A stretch of 64,000 nt of DNA from contig MCFE01000135.1 of assembly GCA_002104905.1 (NCBI GenBank), positions 62,001-126,000 on the forward strand, written 5' to 3'. Below, piece by piece: positions 60,011 to 64,000 of the stretch; positions within the stretch are counted from its first letter, which is position 1; every line of letters begins with the position of its first letter. This DNA is from Basidiobolus meristosporus CBS 931.73 (Eukaryota; Basidiobolomycota; Basidiobolomycetes; Basidiobolales; Basidiobolaceae). The position numbers and the translations under genes are program-made. The notes beneath the pieces are model-generated. The model saw nothing but the letters and a program-made list of their open reading frames with translations. It was not told the origin of the DNA and searched no databases.

Positions 60011-61295
60011 ATGGTAAGTAACATTTCCTGTGATGCATCGGAGGGTGCGTCTCTCATCCATCGATGGATGAAGGTGCCCCCTCCTTGGAGTAGCGACCAT
60101 TGTGCTCATCCAATCCTTCTCTTTCCAGTCTCACCGTAAGTACGAGGCTCCCCGCCACGGTTCTTTGGGTTTCCTTCCCCGTAAGCGTGCCAGAAGACAT
60201 AGAGGAAGAGTCAAGTCCTTCCCTAAGGATGATGCTTCCAAGCCTGTCCACATGACTGCCTTCTTGGGTTACAAGGCTGGTATGACCCACATCGTTCGCG
60301 ACTTGGATCGTCCTGGTTCCAAGAACCACAAGAAGGAGATCGTCGAACCCGTTACCATCATCGAGGCTCCTGCCATGGTCGTCGTTGGTGTTGTTGGTTA
60401 CGTCGAGACTCCCCGTGGTCTCCGCTCCTTGACTACCGTCTGGGCTGAACACTTGTCCGACGAAGTTAAGCGCAGATTCTACAAGAACTGGTACCGCTCC
60501 AAGAAGAAGGCTTTCACCAAGTATGCCAAGAAGCACGCTGATGGTGCCAAGCCCATCCTTCGTGAATTGGAACGTATCAAGAAGTACTGTACCGTTGTCC
60601 GTGTCCTTGCCCACACCCAAGTCCGCAAGGTCAAGATTGGACAAAAGAAGGCCCACATTGCCGAAATCCAACTTAACGGTGGCTCCGTCGCCCAAAAGGT
60701 TGAATGGGCTCAAGAGCACTTCGAGAAGACCGTCGATGTCAGCTCTGTCTTCGAACAAGACGAGATGATCGATGTCATCGGTGTTACCAAGGGTAAGGGT
60801 TTCGAAGGTGTCACCCACCGTTGGGGAACCAAGAAGCTTCCTCGTAAGACTCACAAGGGTCTCCGCAAGGTTGCTTGTATTGGTGCCTGGCATCCTTCCC
60901 GTGTCATGTACTCTGTTCCTCGTGCTGGTCAAAATGGTTTCCACCACCGTACTGAGGTCAACAAGAAGATCTACCGCATTGCCCGTGGTGAAGACAAGAG
61001 CTCCGCCTCTACTGAGTATGATCTTACTGCTAAGAGCATCACTCCTATGGGTGGCTTCCCTCACTACGGTAACGTCAATGAGGACTTCATCATGATCAAG
61101 GGTTGTTGCATTGGTGTCAAGAAGAGAGTTTTGACTCTTCGCAAGTCTCTTTTGGTCCACACCAAGAGATCTGCCCTCGAGAAGGTCTCCCTCAAGTTCA
61201 TCGATACTTCCTCCAAGTTCGGACACGGTCGCTTCCAAACCGCCGACGAGAAGAAGGCTTTCTTGGGTACCCTCAAGAAGGATCTCTCCGCTTAA
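60011..61295 (+). CDS. RPL3: 60S ribosomal protein L3 (uL3), with an ATG-only first coding exon
   Basis: Large-subunit protein near the peptidyl-transferase centre. Exon 1 codes only the start codon (60011-60013), followed by a 115-bp intron (GTAAGTAAC ... TTTCCAG); exon 2 is 60129-61295. This restores the conserved N-terminus [21 protein letters not shown] and gives 389 residues, normal for uL3. The conserved basic loop reads [20 protein letters not shown]; also [20 protein letters not shown] and KFGHGRFQT. Codons are strongly biased as in the other ribosomal genes. AATAAA at 61327. Confidence 0.97.
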
Positions 61296-61326
61296 ATATT
61301 ATAGAACCACAACCCTGGTTTTTATT

Positions 61327-61332
61327 AATAAA
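61327..61332 (+). terminator. Polyadenylation signal of RPL3
   Basis: AATAAA 32 bp after the RPL3 stop, within TTTATTAATAAACTTTG; the convergent PX gene ends 25 bp further on. Confidence 0.55.
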
Positions 61333-61356
61333 CTTTGTTACCAAACTCGTGTGTGT

Positions 61357-62639
61357 TCATCGAAACTGCCGAAGGTTTTGACCTAGAAACCATTTACGAA
61401 TGATGGGGCTCCCCCCGATGACCGGGTGTAGGAGGATGTAAGCCATGAAGTATTCCAAGCCTTTCCTACGGCCTTCAATGAATTCAGGTTTGAATCGGCC
61501 AACCGCCTTCTTCTTGGGTAGCATGGGGATCCCTTTCCTGTACGGTCTGAAGTGTTTCGTTATTAACCGCCGCAGCATTACAAATTCCGAATAGCGCTTT
61601 TGGATGGTGATACTGCCCCCACGAGGGGTTTTCGCTATGCATGTGTACACGGTATATGACCCAACTCCTTGACCTATTCTTGTTGGATTGGTAACGGATA
61701 CGTCTTCGGCAAACACCTCAGAATGGTGAGGATTTTCGGTTTCTAGAAAGGGGTCGACCGAGGAAAGCTCCGGGGCAGAACATTCGCTCTGAAATATTCG
61801 TTAATCCAGTATTGTACGAGGCATGTATCCATATATATGTTATATTGCTACTCACTGTATCATCATCCATCACGAAGTCCTGGTGCATCGTGTTGCTGGT
61901 ATCAATGTCGCTCAGCGCACCATCGTTCTCCTCGTCGCTATCTTTGCCCCGAGAGACGGATAGGAGATCGGCCAACTTCTTGCCTAGTGCGATGTTTATT
62001 TTATGGATGACGGAGATGTCTTTGGTAAGCGGGTCTGGGAAATCCTCCTCGTTTTCGCTGCAAGTGTTCGATGCTGTGTAGAAATCGAAATCGGTCAGGC
62101 TATCGGTAACACTGGACGGGAGGTTCGGTAGCTGACTTTTGACAGCTGGTATGTAGTAAGGACCCATTAGAGCTTGGTGTAATACTACTGGCACGTATGC
62201 GTAGTAAACAGTCACCTTCGATCGCTTTATTTAGTGTTTGCTCTAACACCGGTATGGTCGATTCAGCTTCAGCTGCGTACTTTGCTGTATATTCTGGGCC
62301 GTCTAATTTGGAATACATCACCCTCAGAGTCTTTATATCTCCGCATATTTGCTTGCGGATTTCTAGTACTTAGAGCCAGGTAAATCAGGGGAACAACCTC
62401 GAAAAGGTAGCTTCACAAAAGGCCGATGTACCTTGAAGGCAGTAGGATAAATCACTTATATCAGCGTTTATTAAACAATCCGAATCACAGCCTTCGCCAG
62501 TACGCGACTTGGTGAGATGCTCAAGTGAACGTTTGCGTATCAGTTCATCGGAAGCTTTATGAAGCAACTCTGTGGACGAAGCGTTTATTTCAAGAACGGG
62601 CGGTACACTGGGGTCGTGAATAACGCTTACCATTGACAT
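61357..62639 (-). CDS. PX-domain protein, Ypt35-like
   Basis: Four exons join in frame: 62639-62432, 62368-62216, 62145-61856 and 61788-61357, giving 360 residues. The C-terminal 120 residues are a PX domain: VSVTNPTRIGQGVGSYTVYT, QKRYSEFVMLRRLITKHF (the RYSEF Arg binds PI3P), MLPKKKAVGRFKPEFIEGRR, then GLEYFMAYILLHPVIGGSP. Wording and position at the extreme C-terminus resemble yeast Ypt35. The longer N-terminal region has coiled-coil-like and acidic parts absent from 214-residue Ypt35. Yeast Ypt35 recruits Vps13 to endosomes through a PxP motif; a VPPVLEI at residues 12-18 is a possible but unproven equivalent. A sorting-nexin-like role is the safe call. Confidence 0.75.
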
Positions 62640-63243
62640 GACACGAAATATCAATGAACTCTTGAACGTTCAAGCACAATCTACTGGGCATTAGAACAAT
62701 GTAGAGACAGTAAGAGTTATGTAAACGTAATAGATAAATAGTATAAGATATTTGACTGTATTAACTAACCCGAGTCTATGATTCAATGGACCATTATAGG
62801 CTATTACTTATCGCAATTGATTGGATATAAGCTTTGAGTATTCGAATTGTCACATAGCGCGCACAAGGGGGTGGGTAACGAGTGTAATAAAGACTAATGA
62901 AGCATTGATGTAATTCCCATATGGTAGAATTCCATGATCAACTTCCATATGCCCATTTGATGCACAGTGTCACTTTTCCTGGATAACGATATGGAGCCTG
63001 GTTTGTCTGGTTTGTAAACTGCAGGTTTGCAATGCTTGGGAATGGATTAATTCGAAGCAGATCACAGATCTACAAGTGCCATTACCAGAGATCTGGCCTT
63101 GGCCTTGTGTGGCTTCGTTAATGTTGGCTTTTGCGTGACAATTAGCCTGATTCTAGATCAGCTGCTTTCTAATGACGAACATACCGTGCTATAAAAGCAG
63201 TAGAGCTCTCGTCGAAATCATCATATCTATTGCTCAATAAACC
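62640..63243. other. Divergent intergenic region
   Basis: About 600 bp between the PX gene and the small NWG-motif gene. TATAAAAGCAG at about 63190, 50 bp before the ATG, is a good TATA box for the latter. Nothing else recognised. Confidence 0.45.
63190..63197 (+). promoter_or_regulatory. TATA box of the small NWG-motif gene
   Basis: CTATAAAAGC about 50 bp before the ATG at 63244. Confidence 0.5.
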
Positions 63244-63536
63244 ATGTCTCGTACGAAGCTTCACAATTCCGCAGCCGCTCTTCATGGAGAACGCCACTTC
63301 AACAGGTATGTGCCGGCCGTCTTTCTTCAGTCGAGTAATTGCTCATTCCTATTAGATCAGGATACCAGGATCCAAGGGGCCTGCCCAAGAAAGAGGGTGC
63401 AGGTGGGTTCAACTGGGGACGTCCAATAGACGAATTGGAGGCCATCAAGGAAGTCTGCATGCCACTGGCAACAAGGCGAGACAGCAAAATCAACATTGTC
63501 GACCCGTCCTTATTTGAGAGTATCCATGGCCGCTAG
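63244..63536 (+). CDS. Small protein with SERBP1/Stm1-like KKxGxGxxNWG motif
   Basis: Two exons (63244-63305 and 63356-63536, 50-bp intron) give 80 residues. It starts SRTKLHNSAAALHGERHFNR, then SGYQDPRGLPKKEGAGGFNW with a G following, and a tail ending FESIHGR. The KK-x-G-x-G-x-x-NWG core is the ribosome-binding and mRNA-binding signature seen at the C-terminus of Stm1/SERBP1/HABP4-type proteins, and in short fungal proteins of unknown role. An H-x-x-H-style N-terminus also fits that group. A ribosome-associated role is inference. TATA box at 63190. Confidence 0.7.
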
Positions 63537-63669
63537 ATTCTTGTATATTTCTACTGTTAATACCCAGCATTTATGTCGTTCATTTTAAACCATCATCAGT
63601 TCTGAATAAATCATGACTAATCATCAGCGAGTGGCTATATATTGCAGCTCAATATTCCTTGCTACGACC

Positions 63670-64000
63670 CATGGGCTCTACCACTATGTCAGAGAAGGCT
63701 CTAGAGTTTTTTGATGTACACTCCCACATTCATGATGACCCTGAGCTACTGGAGCTGGGAAAGGTAAAAACCAAGTGGAATTGCCCTATGGGAACGAGTC
63801 CCGAGGATTGGGAGACCATTCCATCAGGTGGCCACGGAAAACCCCGACCGGGTCATTCCAGGGTTCGGAGTTCATCCGTGGTATGCGGAAGGAATGAAGG
63901 AGTCTGACCTTTGGGAGGAGAAGTTAAAGCAATACCTTGAAAAACATGAAAACGCCGTACTGGGAGAGATCGGTAAAGCCAAAGTGAAACCGCGTTTGCC
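63670..64000 (+). CDS. TatD-type metal-dependent hydrolase, 5' part, with a possible frameshift
   Basis: TatD/Scn1-like nucleases remove nucleotides from DNA ends. The gene runs off the window. It starts MGSTTMSEKALEFFDVHSHI with the metal-binding HxH (HSHIHDD), then CPMGTSPEDWETI. From about 63824 the next frame reads VATENPDRVIPGFGVHPWYA and AVLGEIGKAK, with the family's GxHPW and GEIG landmarks. The join needs one base fewer in the CC at 63821-63822; then it reads ETIHQVATENPD. Alternatively GTAAAA (63770) to CATCAG (63826) could be a 57-bp in-phase intron, which would remove the conserved MGTSPEDW stretch. I favour a frameshift or sequencing error. Could start at an upstream Met (63658). 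Confidence 0.75.

Noticed and set aside
60054-61238. 394-codon minus-strand ORF opposite RPL3
   Set aside because: Antisense shadow of a codon-biased gene; low-complexity Leu/Gly/Thr reading with no motif, and it crosses the RPL3 intron.

Overview
The window reads as nuclear DNA of a fungus. Genes carry many short (about 50-115 bp) GT-AG introns, and the gene set is fungal or opisthokont: a Cyc8/Ssn6 corepressor, a Ypt35-like PX protein, Enp2/Nol10, Rio2, class I CPD photolyase and cytosolic ribosomal proteins. There is no rRNA, no CRISPR and no bacterial-style operon. A zygomycete-grade (early-diverging) lineage is my guess; the sequence alone does not fix it.

Region 1 (1-24.4 kb) is a transposon graveyard. 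It is AT-rich and almost free of CpG. It holds broken copies of a CACTA/EnSpm (tnp2) transposase in both orientations (1.7-3.7, 7.7-8.1, 17.7-20.3, 20.3-21.6 kb), a decayed Ty3/gypsy chromovirus on the minus strand (8.1-14.0 kb), a Ty1/copia fragment (14.4-15.5 kb), and several copies of an unrecognised repeat family with a charged, internally repeated ORF. At least two LTR families have inserted into these. Two solo LTRs (4380-4749, 9687-10055) have perfect 5-bp target duplications, and a 1.07-kb insertion (5190-6260) has a 4-bp one. A 345-bp repeat family is present in four copies (20.8-24.0 kb).

Region 2 (24.4-39.3 kb) starts abruptly with CpG-rich genes: photolyase (minus), then a divergent VPS13 lipid-transfer protein (plus, about 20 exons), converging on a long-chain acyl-CoA synthetase (minus).

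Region 3 (39.9-46.5 kb) has a secreted Lys/Pro/Tyr-rich tandem-repeat protein broken by a one-base frameshift, a small convergent secreted protein, and one or two unrecognised multi-exon genes. Region 46.5-48.8 kb looks empty.

Region 4 (48.8-64 kb) is gene-dense housekeeping: CYC8, ENP2/NOL10, uL16 (RPL10), eS10 (RPS10), RIO2, a DHRS1-like SDR, uL3 (RPL3), a Ypt35-like PX protein, a small KKxGxGxxNWG protein, and the start of a TatD-type hydrolase. Five to six of these serve ribosome assembly or function. VPS13 and the Ypt35-like protein may work together, because yeast Ypt35 is a Vps13 membrane adaptor.
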